From Sphingomonas gilva (lineage in GTDB: Bacteria > Pseudomonadota > Alphaproteobacteria > Sphingomonadales > Sphingomonadaceae): a stretch of DNA of 64,000 nt. Below are positions 56,521 to 64,000 of this stretch, piece by piece (positions within the stretch are counted from its first letter, which is position 1; every line of letters starts with the position of its first letter). Where the stretch lies: NCBI RefSeq assembly GCF_003515075.1, contig NZ_QWLV01000001.1:619182-683181 (forward strand), written 5' to 3'. Both the position numbers and the translations under genes were made by a program. The notes beneath the pieces are model-generated. The model saw only the letters and a list, made by a program, of their open reading frames with translations. It did not search any database and was not told the origin of the DNA.

Positions 56521-58622
56521 TGTTCAAGAAAATCCTGGTCGCCAATCGGGGCGAGATCGCCTGCCGGGTGTTCCGCACCGCCAAGCGGATGGGGATCGCC
56601 ACGGTCGCGGTCTATTCCGATGCCGATGCGCGCAGCCCCCATGTGCTGATGGCGGACGAGGCGGTGCGGCTGGGGCCGGCGCCGGCGGCGGAGAGCTATC
56701 TCAAGGCCGATCTGATCCTGCTCGCGGCGAAGGAGACGGGGGCGGACGCGATCCACCCCGGCTACGGCTTCCTGTCCGAGCGCGAAAGCTTCGCCAAGGC
56801 GTGCGCCGAGGCGGGGATCGCCTTTATCGGCCCACCGCCCAATGCCATCGCGGCGATGGGCGACAAGATCGAATCCAAGAAGCTGGCGAAGGAGGCGGGG
56901 GTCAACGTCGTCCCGGGTTTCCTGGGCGAGATCGCCGATACCGACGAGGCGGTCAGGATCGCCTCCGACATCGGCTATCCGGTGATGATGAAGGCCTCGG
57001 CCGGCGGCGGCGGCAAGGGGATGCGGCTGGCGTACAGCGAGCAGGACGTGCGCGAGGGGTTCGAGGCGACCAAGCGCGAGGGGCTGGCGTCGTTCGGCGA
57101 CGATCGCGTGTTCATCGAGAAGTTCATCGAAAGCCCGCGCCATATCGAGATCCAGGTGATCGGCGACCGGCACGGCAACATCGTCTATCTGAACGAGCGC
57201 GAATGCTCGGTGCAGCGCCGCCACCAGAAGGTGGTGGAGGAGGCGCCGTCGCCGTTCGTGACGCCCAAGATGCGCAAGGCGATGGGCGAGCAGGCGGTCG
57301 CGCTGGCCAAGGCGGTGGGCTATTATTCGGCCGGTACGGTCGAGCTGATCGTCTCGGGCGCCGACAAGAGCGGCGAGAGCTTCTACTTCCTCGAGATGAA
57401 CACGCGCCTGCAGGTCGAGCACCCGGTGACCGAGGAGATCACCGGCCTCGATCTGGTCGAGCTGATGATCCGCGTCGCGGCGGGGGAGAAGCTGCCGTTC
57501 GGGCAGGACGACGTGAAGATAGACGGCTGGGCGATCGAGAACCGCGTCTATGCCGAGGACCCCTATCGGGGGTTCCTGCCCAGCATCGGCCGGCTGGTGC
57601 GGTATGAACCTCCCCGGCACGGGGAGGGGGACCATGCGCAGCATGGTGGAGGGGGGGCGCCACAAGCGAATCGCTCGTGGCCTGCCCCCTCCACCACCGA
57701 CCTGCGGTCGGTGGTCCCCCTCCCCGCAAGCGGGGAGGATTTGGTTCGCGTCCGCATAGACGATGGCGTCGCCGAGGGCGGCGAGGTCAGCATGTTCTAC
57801 GATCCGATGATCGCCAAGCTGATCACCCATGCGCCGACGCGCGAGGCGGCGATCGACGCGCAGATCGCGGCGCTCGACCAGTTCGTCATCTCCGGACCCG
57901 GCACCAACCTCGATTTCCTCTCCGCGCTGATGCAGCACCCGCGCTTCCGCTCGGGCGAGATCACCACCGGCTTCATCGCCGAGGAATATCCCGAGGGCTT
58001 CCACGGCGCCCCCGCCTCGGACGAACTGCTCGCCGCCATCGCCGGCGTCGCCGCCTTCGCCGCGACCGCGCAGGCGGATCGCGCGCGGCGGGTCGACGGG
58101 CAGCTTGGCGACCGGCTGCGCCCGCCGGCCGACTGGCAGGTGACGCTGGGCGGGAAGACGCACGACGTCTCGGTCTCGCCCGACGCGCTGATCGTCGATG
58201 GCGAGGAGCTCGACCTGGGGCTGGAATACACCCCCGGCGACACGATGGTGGACGCCGAGTGGAACGGAGCGCCGCTGACGCTTTCGCTCGCGCGCACCGC
58301 CACCGGCTTTGCGATCGGCACGCGCGGCGCCAAACACAGGGTGCGCGTGCTGCCGGCGCATGTCGCGCCGCACGCCCGGCACATGATCGAGAAGGCGCCG
58401 CCCGATCTCTCGCGCTTCCTGCTCTGCCCGATGCCGGGCCTGCTGGTGCGGCTCGACGTGGCCGAGGGGGACAAGGTCGAGCCCGGCCAGCCGCTCGCGG
58501 TGGTCGAGGCGATGAAGATGGAGAACATCCTGCGCGCCGAGAAGGCCGGCGTGGTCAAGGAGGTTCGCGCCGCGGCCGGCGAGAGCCTGGCGGTGGACGC
58601 GGTGATCCTGGAGCTGGAGTAA
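56520..58622 (+). CDS. pccA: Propionyl-CoA carboxylase, alpha subunit, with repeat insertion
   Basis: 700 residues. Biotin carboxylase part with ATP-grasp signature GGGGKGMRL, EMNTRLQVEHPVTEE, and the biotinyl carrier at the C-terminus (EAMKMEN, Lys666). Residues about 364-407, in the carboxylase C-terminal subdomain before VRIDDGVAEGG, are encoded by a class C palindromic repeat. Family members lack this stretch or have a much shorter one. With PccB it makes methylmalonyl-CoA. It is coupled to the small membrane gene upstream. Confidence 0.94.
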   Translation: MFKKILVANRGEIACRVFRTAKRMGIATVAVYSDADARSPHVLMADEAVRLGPAPAAESYLKADLILLAAKETGADAIHPGYGFLSERESFAKACAEAGIAFIGPPPNAIAAMGDKIESKKLAKEAGVNVVPGFLGEIADTDEAVRIASDIGYPVMMKASAGGGGKGMRLAYSEQDVREGFEATKREGLASFGDDRVFIEKFIESPRHIEIQVIGDRHGNIVYLNERECSVQRRHQKVVEEAPSPFVTPKMRKAMGEQAVALAKAVGYYSAGTVELIVSGADKSGESFYFLEMNTRLQVEHPVTEEITGLDLVELMIRVAAGEKLPFGQDDVKIDGWAIENRVYAEDPYRGFLPSIGRLVRYEPPRHGEGDHAQHGGGGAPQANRSWPAPSTTDLRSVVPLPASGEDLVRVRIDDGVAEGGEVSMFYDPMIAKLITHAPTREAAIDAQIAALDQFVISGPGTNLDFLSALMQHPRFRSGEITTGFIAEEYPEGFHGAPASDELLAAIAGVAAFAATAQADRARRVDGQLGDRLRPPADWQVTLGGKTHDVSVSPDALIVDGEELDLGLEYTPGDTMVDAEWNGAPLTLSLARTATGFAIGTRGAKHRVRVLPAHVAPHARHMIEKAPPDLSRFLLCPMPGLLVRLDVAEGDKVEPGQPLAVVEAMKMENILRAEKAGVVKEVRAAAGESLAVDAVILELE
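57609..57738. repeat. Palindromic repeat, class C copy 3, inside pccA
   Basis: A 130-bp composite with outer hairpins at 57609-57627 and 57719-57738 and inner palindromes around ACCATGCGCAGCATGGT and ACCGACCTGCGGTCGGT. The same architecture as the intergenic copies at 43598 and 45165. No stop codon arises in the pccA frame. Confidence 0.87.
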
Positions 58623-58632
58623 TTGGCCATTC

Positions 58633-58760
58633 CGTCGCCCCTGCGCAGGGCCCCCAGCAAAGTATTACTTTGCTGGGAACCCAAGGCAGGGGCCGCAGTC
58701 GGCATAGGCGCGGTTGAATGTGCCACAAACTCAGCGGCCCCTGCCTTCGCAGGGGCGATG
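58633..58760. repeat. Palindromic repeat, class A copy 4, with nested palindrome
   Basis: The right arm (58734-58760) and centre (TGTGCCACA) are class A. The left arm is split after CGCCCCTGCGCAGG by about 34 bp that contains a perfect 25-bp palindrome (58653-58677, 11-bp arms, CCCAGCAAAGT and its reverse). An AGG stands on each side of the insert. Confidence 0.85.
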
Positions 58761-58847
58761 CGTATCTGAACGATCCTTGCGCGGCTGTTACAATTGGCGA
58801 CACAAAAGCGATTGCCCGATCCGGGCGTGGCGGTCACATACGACACC

Positions 58848-60305
58848 ATGTCGCTCAAAACGCCCCTGATCCTCGTTCTGATCGCATCGACCGCGCTCGC
58901 GGGCTGCACCGTCGGCCCGGATTACCGCCCCGCGACCGCGACCGAGCTGGGCGTGCCCGCGAGCTATTCGGTCGAGGCCGATCAGGCCGCGCAGGCCGAT
59001 CTCACGCGCTGGTGGGCGAGCTTCGACGATCCGATGCTGGGCCAGCTGGTCGAGCAGGCGCGGACCTCCAACCTCGATATCGCGCAGGCCGTCGCCCGCC
59101 TGCGCCAGGCGCGCGAGGGGCTGGTCCAGGCGCGCGCCGACCTGCTGCCGTCGTTGAGCGGATCGGCGGGCTATTCGCGCTCGTTCGATCTCTCCGGATC
59201 GAGCACCATCACCCTGCCCGACGGCACCGTCACCACCATCTCGCGCGGGTCGGGAGACAGCTTCTCGCTGGGGCTCGACACAAGCTATCAGGTCGGTCTG
59301 TTCGGCGAGGTGCGCCGCACGGTCGAGGCGTCGGGCGCGCAATATGCCGCTTCGGGTTTCGACTATGCGACGGTGCTGACCTCGATCCAGGCCGAGGTGG
59401 CGCGCAACTACATCCTCGCGCGGCTGTACCAGGCGCAGCTCGACAATGCGCGCGCGAGCCTCGCGATCCAGGACGACAATCTGGAGATCGCGGGCTTCCG
59501 CGTGCAGGCCGGGCTGGTCTCCTCGCTCGACGCCGAGCAGGCGCGCAGCGCCCGGGCACAGACCGCGGCGAACATCCCGACCATCGAGGCGAACTACAAC
59601 GCCGCGGTCTCGCGGCTCGGCGTGCTGACCGGCCAAGCGCCGGGCGCATTGAAGCCGCAGCTCGCGGCGATCAGGCCGATCCCGCGCGGGCCGGAGAACA
59701 TCGCCGTCGGCATTCCCGCCGATACGCTGCGCCAGCGCCCGGACGTCCGCGCGGCCGAACGCAACCTCGCCGCCGCGACCGCGCAGATCGGCGTGGCGGA
59801 GGCGCAGCTCTATCCGTCGCTCGGCATCAGCGGCAACATCAACGCCAATTCGAACGTGCTCGGCGAGATCTTCGATTCGATCACCGGCGGGCTGTTCGCC
59901 GGGCTGACCCAGGCGATCTTCAACGGCGGGCGGCTGCGCTCGCAGGTGCGGTCGCAGGAGGCGGCGGCCGAGGCCTCGTTCGCCGCCTACAAGCAGACCG
60001 TGCTGGTCGCGCTGGAGGATGTCGAGAACGCCGCCGTCGCTTTGGGCGCGGCGCGCGAGCGCGAGCGGCAGTTCGCCATCGCGCTCGACGCAGCGAACAA
60101 CTCGGCGCTGCTCTCGCGGCTGCAATACCGTTCGGGCCTTACCGATTTCACCACGCTCAACACCAATGAGGCGGCGCTGCTCAGCGCGCGAAACGGTCTG
60201 ACCGCGGCGCGCGCCGATCAGGCGAACGCGCTCGTCCAGCTCTACCTCGCGCTCGGCGGCGGCTGGGACGCCACCACCGTGCCGACCGCCCCGGAGACCG
60301 AATGA
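58848..60305 (+). CDS. Outer-membrane efflux lipoprotein (NodT/OprM family)
   Basis: 485 residues. Lipoprotein signal (STALAGC) then TVGPDYRP, as in NodT-type factors, and two repeats of the TolC helical and strand pattern. It is the outer-membrane channel of a tripartite pump. The start at 58848 (MSLKTP) gives a standard signal; a frame extension to 58794 is open. It overlaps the adaptor gene (ATGA). Confidence 0.9.
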   Translation: MSLKTPLILVLIASTALAGCTVGPDYRPATATELGVPASYSVEADQAAQADLTRWWASFDDPMLGQLVEQARTSNLDIAQAVARLRQAREGLVQARADLLPSLSGSAGYSRSFDLSGSSTITLPDGTVTTISRGSGDSFSLGLDTSYQVGLFGEVRRTVEASGAQYAASGFDYATVLTSIQAEVARNYILARLYQAQLDNARASLAIQDDNLEIAGFRVQAGLVSSLDAEQARSARAQTAANIPTIEANYNAAVSRLGVLTGQAPGALKPQLAAIRPIPRGPENIAVGIPADTLRQRPDVRAAERNLAAATAQIGVAEAQLYPSLGISGNINANSNVLGEIFDSITGGLFAGLTQAIFNGGRLRSQVRSQEAAAEASFAAYKQTVLVALEDVENAAVALGAARERERQFAIALDAANNSALLSRLQYRSGLTDFTTLNTNEAALLSARNGLTAARADQANALVQLYLALGGGWDATTVPTAPETE

Positions 60306-61717
60306 TGGCCGACCAGCCCGTCCCCCCGACCGAGACCAGGGCCGATCTCGAGGAGTTCCTCGGCGGCTCGGCCCAGCCCAGATGGAAGCGTTACGCGAAG
60401 TGGGGCGCGATCGGTGTCGGCGCGCTCCTGCTCATCTTCGCGCTGTGGAGCTGGCTCAACCCCGCCGCCGAGACAAGCTATTCCACTGCGCCGGCGAGGC
60501 AGGGCGACCTGACCGTCACCGTCTCCGCGACGGGCAAGCTCGCGCCGACCAACCAGGTGCAGGTCGGTTCGCAGCTGTCCGGCCTGGTCACTGAAGTGGT
60601 CGTGGACGTGAACGATCGGGTCGCCGCCGGGCAGGCGCTGGCGCTGATCGATCCCGAACAGCTCGACGATCAGATCCGCCAGAGCCAGGCCGCGCTCGAC
60701 GCCAATCTCGCCCAGATCGGGCAGGCCGAGGCGACCGTCGCCGAGGCCCGCGCGCAGCTCAACCGGCTGGAGGAGGTGCGGCGGCTGTCCGGCGGGCGGG
60801 TGCCGTCGGATACCGAGCTCGCCACCGCGCGCGCCAACACCAACCGCGCCGTCGCCTCGCTCAAGGTGGCGCAGGCGAACGCCGCGGCGTCGCGTGCCGC
60901 GCTCGCGCAGAACCAGACGCAGCGCGCGCGGGCGATCATCCGCTCGCCGGTATCGGGCGTCGTCCTCGCCCGCCAGGTCGATCCCGGCCAGACCGTGGCC
61001 GCTTCGTTCAACACGCCGACGCTGTTCGTCATCGCCGAGGACCTTTCGTCGATGAAGCTCGAGGTGGCGATCGACGAGGCCGATGTCGGATCGGTCAAGG
61101 AAGGGCAGGACGCCACATTCACCGTCGACGCCTTCCCCGGCCGCACCTTCCCCGCGCGGATCACCCGCGTCGATGTCGGATCGAACCTGTCGGCGCAGGC
61201 GGCGTCGTCATCCTCGACCACGAGCACGTCGAGCTCGACCGGCCAGGTCATCAGCTACGCCGCCGAGCTGAGCGTCGCCAATCCCGAGCTGCAGCTGCGT
61301 CCGGGCATGACCGCGACAGCGGAGATCGTCACCTCGCGCAAGGAGAATGTGCTGCTGGTGCCCAATGCGGCGCTGCGCTTCACGCCCACCGCGAGCGGTG
61401 GCGACGCGCAGGCCAAGGGCGGCGTCACCGGCGCGCTGATCCCGCGCCGCGGGCGCCGCGGCAACCGCGCCGAACGCACCGTCACGCTCGATCGCGGCGC
61501 GACCCAGACGGTCTATGTCCTCGGCGCGGACGGCCAGCCCCAGGCGGTGAGCGTCCAGACCGGCGATACCAACGGCCAGATGACCGAGGTGATCGGCGGC
61601 GACCTGAAGCGCGGTCAGCAGGTGATCACCGGCCAGCTTTCCGGCGAGGAAGGCCGCGCGGGCGGCGGGGCGCGCGGCAAGGGCGGCGCGCAGGTCCGGG
61701 TCAATCGCGGTGGCTGA
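60302..61717 (+). CDS. Periplasmic adaptor (HlyD/MacA family)
   Basis: 471 residues. One membrane segment (about 38-56), then the biotinyl-lipoyl-like barrel halves, a helical hairpin (about 120-200) and beta-barrel parts, ending in a Gly/Arg-rich tail (GRAGGGARGKGG). A serine/threonine-rich low-complexity loop (about 300-318) is unusual. It links the permease to the outer-membrane channel. Overlaps the ATPase start by 8 bp. Confidence 0.9.
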   Translation: MMADQPVPPTETRADLEEFLGGSAQPRWKRYAKWGAIGVGALLLIFALWSWLNPAAETSYSTAPARQGDLTVTVSATGKLAPTNQVQVGSQLSGLVTEVVVDVNDRVAAGQALALIDPEQLDDQIRQSQAALDANLAQIGQAEATVAEARAQLNRLEEVRRLSGGRVPSDTELATARANTNRAVASLKVAQANAAASRAALAQNQTQRARAIIRSPVSGVVLARQVDPGQTVAASFNTPTLFVIAEDLSSMKLEVAIDEADVGSVKEGQDATFTVDAFPGRTFPARITRVDVGSNLSAQAASSSSTTSTSSSTGQVISYAAELSVANPELQLRPGMTATAEIVTSRKENVLLVPNAALRFTPTASGGDAQAKGGVTGALIPRRGRRGNRAERTVTLDRGATQTVYVLGADGQPQAVSVQTGDTNGQMTEVIGGDLKRGQQVITGQLSGEEGRAGGGARGKGGAQVRVNRGG

Positions 61718-62429
61718 TCCCGCGCCGATCATCAGCCTGCGCGGCGTCACCAAGACCTATGGCGAGGGGCCGACCGCGTTCCAGGCGCTCAAGGGCGTCG
61801 ACCTCGACATCGCCGGCGGCGATTTCGTCGCGGTGATGGGGCCTTCGGGATCGGGCAAGTCGACGACGATGAACATCCTCGGCTGCCTCGACGTGCCGAC
61901 CGACGGCACCTTCCTGTTCCGCGGCCATCATGTCGAGGCGCTCGACCGCGACCAGCGCGCGCTGCTCCGCCGCCGCTATCTCGGCTTCGTGTTCCAGGGG
62001 TTCAACCTCTTGAGCCGCACCTCCGCGCTGGAGAATGTCGAGCTGCCCTTGCTCTATCGCGGCGAGGACAAGAAGACGAGGGCCGACATGGGCATGGCCG
62101 CGCTGGACAAGGTCGGCCTCGCCGAATGGTGGGACCATACCCCGGCCGAGCTTTCGGGCGGGCAGCAGCAGCGTGTGGCCATCGCCCGTGCGATCGTCAC
62201 CAATCCCGATGTGCTGCTGGCAGACGAGCCGACCGGCAATCTCGACAGCGAACGCTCGGTCGAGATCATGGAGCTCCTGACCGATCTCAACCGCCGGAGC
62301 GGCATCACCGTACTGATGGTGACGCATGAGCCCGACATGGCCGCCTTCGCCCGCACGGTGGTGCATTTCAAGGACGGCCTGGTCGAGCGCATCGATGCCC
62401 GGCACCGGGCCGGGGAGGCGGTGGCGTGA
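61710..62429 (+). CDS. ABC transporter ATP-binding protein (MacB/LolD type)
   Basis: 239 residues from GTG. Walker A GPSGSGKST, signature LSGGQQQR, Walker B VLLADEPTGNLD and the switch His in VTHEPD. It energises the permease encoded downstream. Subfamily features (FQGFNLL, EPTGNLDS) place it with the MacB, FtsE and LolD ATPases. Confidence 0.94.
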   Translation: MADPAPIISLRGVTKTYGEGPTAFQALKGVDLDIAGGDFVAVMGPSGSGKSTTMNILGCLDVPTDGTFLFRGHHVEALDRDQRALLRRRYLGFVFQGFNLLSRTSALENVELPLLYRGEDKKTRADMGMAALDKVGLAEWWDHTPAELSGGQQQRVAIARAIVTNPDVLLADEPTGNLDSERSVEIMELLTDLNRRSGITVLMVTHEPDMAAFARTVVHFKDGLVERIDARHRAGEAVA

Positions 62430-62460
62430 GCGGGTCGCCGATTGCTTCTTCAGCGATAGG

Positions 62461-62543
62461 TTTCTCGACTTCGCTCGAAACGAGCGGGGACTTGGGTTGC
62501 AAGCTTTCCCTGGGCCCGTTCGCTTCGAGCGAAGTCGAGAAGC
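62461..62543. repeat. Palindromic repeat, class F
   Basis: Arms of about 28 bp (62461-62488 and 62515-62543) around CTCGACTTCGCTCGAA and its reverse. It lies between the ATPase and permease genes of one operon. The permease frame is open through it but the normal start lies after it. Confidence 0.82.
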
Positions 62544-62559
62544 GTTGGCGGAGCGCGCA

Positions 62560-63771
62560 ATGATCATCGGCACCACCTTCGTCCTCGCGATCCGGTCGAT
62601 CCGGCGGCACATGCTGCGATCGTTCCTGACGACCTTGGGTATCATCATCGGCGTCGCCGCGGTGGTCACCATGGTGACGCTGGGCAACGCCACCACGGCG
62701 GCGGTGCAGGAGCAGATCTCCGCGCTCGGTACCAACGTTCTCCAGATCCGCCCCGGCCAGGGCTTCGGTCGCGGCGGCGGCGGGCCGCGCCCGCCCGAAT
62801 TCGATGCGCAGGATATAGAGGCGCTGCAGCGTCAGGTCACCGGCGTGCGCGCGGTCGCGCCGCAGGCGCAGGCGTCCGCCATCGCGATCTATGACGGCGC
62901 GAACTGGACGACGACGATCAACGGCACCACCAACGCCTATTTCGAGGTCCAGCCCTGGCAGCTGACCGCCGGCCGCACCTTCAGCCCGGAAGAGGAGGCC
63001 GCGGGGAAGTCGGTCTGCATCATCGGCAGCACCGTGCAGCAGAACCTGTTCCGCGGCGGCAACGCGGTGGGCGAGCGCATCCGCCTGGGCCAGATCTCGT
63101 GCGACGTGATCGGCACGCTCGCGACCAAGGGTCAGGCGGGCTTCGGCGGGGATCAGGACGATACCGTGATCATGCCGATCAAGACGGTGCAGCGCCGCTT
63201 CACGGGATCGCAGGACATCCGCCTGATCCTGGTCGGCGTCGATCAGGCCTATGACACGCAGGTGGTGCAGGAATCGATCAGCGATTTGCTGCGCGACCGC
63301 CGCAATATCGAGCCGGGCGAGGACGATAACTTCAACATCTTCGACACGCGCCAGATCTCCGACACGCTGACCGGCACGACCAACCTCCTGACCAGCATCG
63401 TCGCGACGGTCGCGGGGATCAGCCTGATCGTCGGCGGCATCGGCATCATGAACATCATGCTGGTGTCGGTCACCGAACGCACGCGCGAGATCGGCATCCG
63501 CCTCGCGATCGGGGCGGTCGCGCGCGAGGTGCTGCTGCAATTCCTCGTCGAAGCGATCGTGCTGTCATGCCTGGGCGGGCTGATCGGCCTGCTGGTGGCG
63601 CAGCTCGCCGTCGCCGCGCTGGTGCCGGTGATGGACGTGAAATGGATCTTCGTGCCGGAGATCAACGTCGCCGCCTTCGCCATCTCGGCGATCATCGGCG
63701 TGGTGTTCGGCTATTTCCCGGCCAGACGCGCGGCGGCGCTCAACCCCATCGACGCGCTGCGGCACGAGTGA
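62560..63771 (+). CDS. ABC transporter permease (MacB-like, FtsX domain)
   Basis: 403 residues. One N-terminal membrane segment (RSFLTTLGIIIGVAAVVTMV), a large periplasmic MacB core domain, and three C-terminal FtsX segments with GGIGIMNIMLVSVTERTREIG. No ATPase is fused, in contrast to MacB, so the preceding gene supplies it. Mechanotransmission permeases of this type expel peptides, lipoproteins or drugs through a TolC-like channel. ATG at 62560 is the standard start. Confidence 0.93.
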   Translation: MIIGTTFVLAIRSIRRHMLRSFLTTLGIIIGVAAVVTMVTLGNATTAAVQEQISALGTNVLQIRPGQGFGRGGGGPRPPEFDAQDIEALQRQVTGVRAVAPQAQASAIAIYDGANWTTTINGTTNAYFEVQPWQLTAGRTFSPEEEAAGKSVCIIGSTVQQNLFRGGNAVGERIRLGQISCDVIGTLATKGQAGFGGDQDDTVIMPIKTVQRRFTGSQDIRLILVGVDQAYDTQVVQESISDLLRDRRNIEPGEDDNFNIFDTRQISDTLTGTTNLLTSIVATVAGISLIVGGIGIMNIMLVSVTERTREIGIRLAIGAVAREVLLQFLVEAIVLSCLGGLIGLLVAQLAVAALVPVMDVKWIFVPEINVAAFAISAIIGVVFGYFPARRAAALNPIDALRHE

Positions 63772-63775
63772 GTTT

Positions 63776-63924
63776 CCCCTCCCTGAAAGGGAGGGGTTAG
63801 GGGTGGGTGAAGCGACGGGCGCGGCTCGATGTCGCGTTCGGCGCTTCGGGCTGGGCGTCGAAGAGGCTTTTTGGGCGCGCAGACGCGCGCACCCACCCCC
63901 GACCCCTCCCTTGAAAGGGAGGGG
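63776..63924. repeat. Palindromic repeat, class D copy 3
   Basis: A 149-bp element, longest of the class, with hairpins at 63776-63796 and 63903-63924 and GGGTGGGT / ACCCACCC inner flanks. It fills the gap between the permease and a convergent gene and may end both transcripts. Confidence 0.85.
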
Positions 63925-63930
63925 AGGAAG

Positions 63931-64000
63931 CTACCCGACGCCGTACTTCTTCCGCAGCGCCGCGAGCTGCTCGGGCGTGTCGATATCGACCAGCTCGTCG
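63931..64000 (-). CDS. C-terminus of a MobA-like nucleotidyltransferase (cut by window end)
   Basis: The minus-strand frame is open from the window edge and ends DELVDIDTPEQLAALRKKYGVG. The DIDTPEQL signature near the end is typical of the MobA-like NTP-transferase family. Only 22 residues are visible, so the call is tentative. Confidence 0.55.
   Translation of the reverse strand, partial: DELVDIDTPEQLAALRKKYGVG

Noticed and set aside
56514..58382. 622-codon antisense frame over pccA
   Set aside because: Shadow of a gene with intact carboxylase and biotinyl motifs.

Overview
The window looks like chromosome from a sphingomonad (Sphingomonadaceae, Alphaproteobacteria). The reasons are high GC, four TonB-dependent receptors with an EIIVTG-type TonB box or the matching barrel end, a SapC / cupin-8 / PrnA-like halogenase cluster of the kind found beside such receptors, single-chain methylmalonyl-CoA mutase, the lepB-rnc-era order, and many short GC-rich palindromic repeats. 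No phage, IS element, CRISPR array or rRNA was seen. One tRNA (Arg, CCG) is present.

Layout. (1) 1-6.3 kb: end of a TonB receptor, then a GlcNAc phosphotransferase pair, NagF (EIIA-HPr-EI) and NagE (EIIC-EIIB plus a degenerate EIIB). (2) 6.4-9.1 kb: an SDR and a GH130 enzyme, coupled, then a hemerythrin-like protein. (3) 9.1-19.2 kb: a minus-strand sugar-uptake cluster (receptor, SapC, cupin-8, halogenase-like protein, Gfo/Idh oxidoreductase, SMP-30 lactonase) with a divergent LacI regulator. (4) 19.3-30.3 kb: an acidic-polysaccharide utilisation locus with a GH105 lipoprotein, an alginate-lyase-family enzyme, two TonB receptors, a second lyase-like lipoprotein and a FadR-type GntR regulator. 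A shared TTGGYCNGRCCAA-like operator lies before five of these transcription units. (5) 30.4-42 kb: housekeeping genes (tRNA-Arg, nth, dapB, cobB, era, rnc, lepB, pgi) with two MFS transporters. (6) 42-47.5 kb: glutathione reductase, an M20 peptidase, a TauD-type dioxygenase, a Crp/Fnr regulator and a ParDE module. (7) 47.5-58.6 kb: acetyl-CoA synthetase and a propionyl-CoA / methylmalonyl-CoA operon that also carries bioB, a tiny membrane gene and a ribbon-helix-helix pair. (8) 58.8-63.8 kb: a tripartite MacAB/TolC-like export operon. (9) The last bases hold the end of a nucleotidyltransferase-like gene.

The most unusual signal is a set of palindromic repeat families (called A-F here, 83-149 bp, built of hairpins). 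Most copies sit between genes, but three have been accommodated in frame inside conserved enzymes: CobB (class E, between the two zinc-binding cysteine pairs), BioB (class D, near the N-terminus) and PccA (class C, in the biotin carboxylase part). Two further copies carry other short palindromes nested inside them. This resembles in principle the protein-invading palindromic elements of Rickettsia, but the sequences are different and I know of no description for this group.

Functional links: PccA, PccB, Mce and ScpA form the propionate-to-succinyl-CoA route. BioB supplies the biotin cofactor of PccA. Acs is the classic substrate of CobB-type deacylases. Function assignments rest on motifs and family recall; no database search was run.
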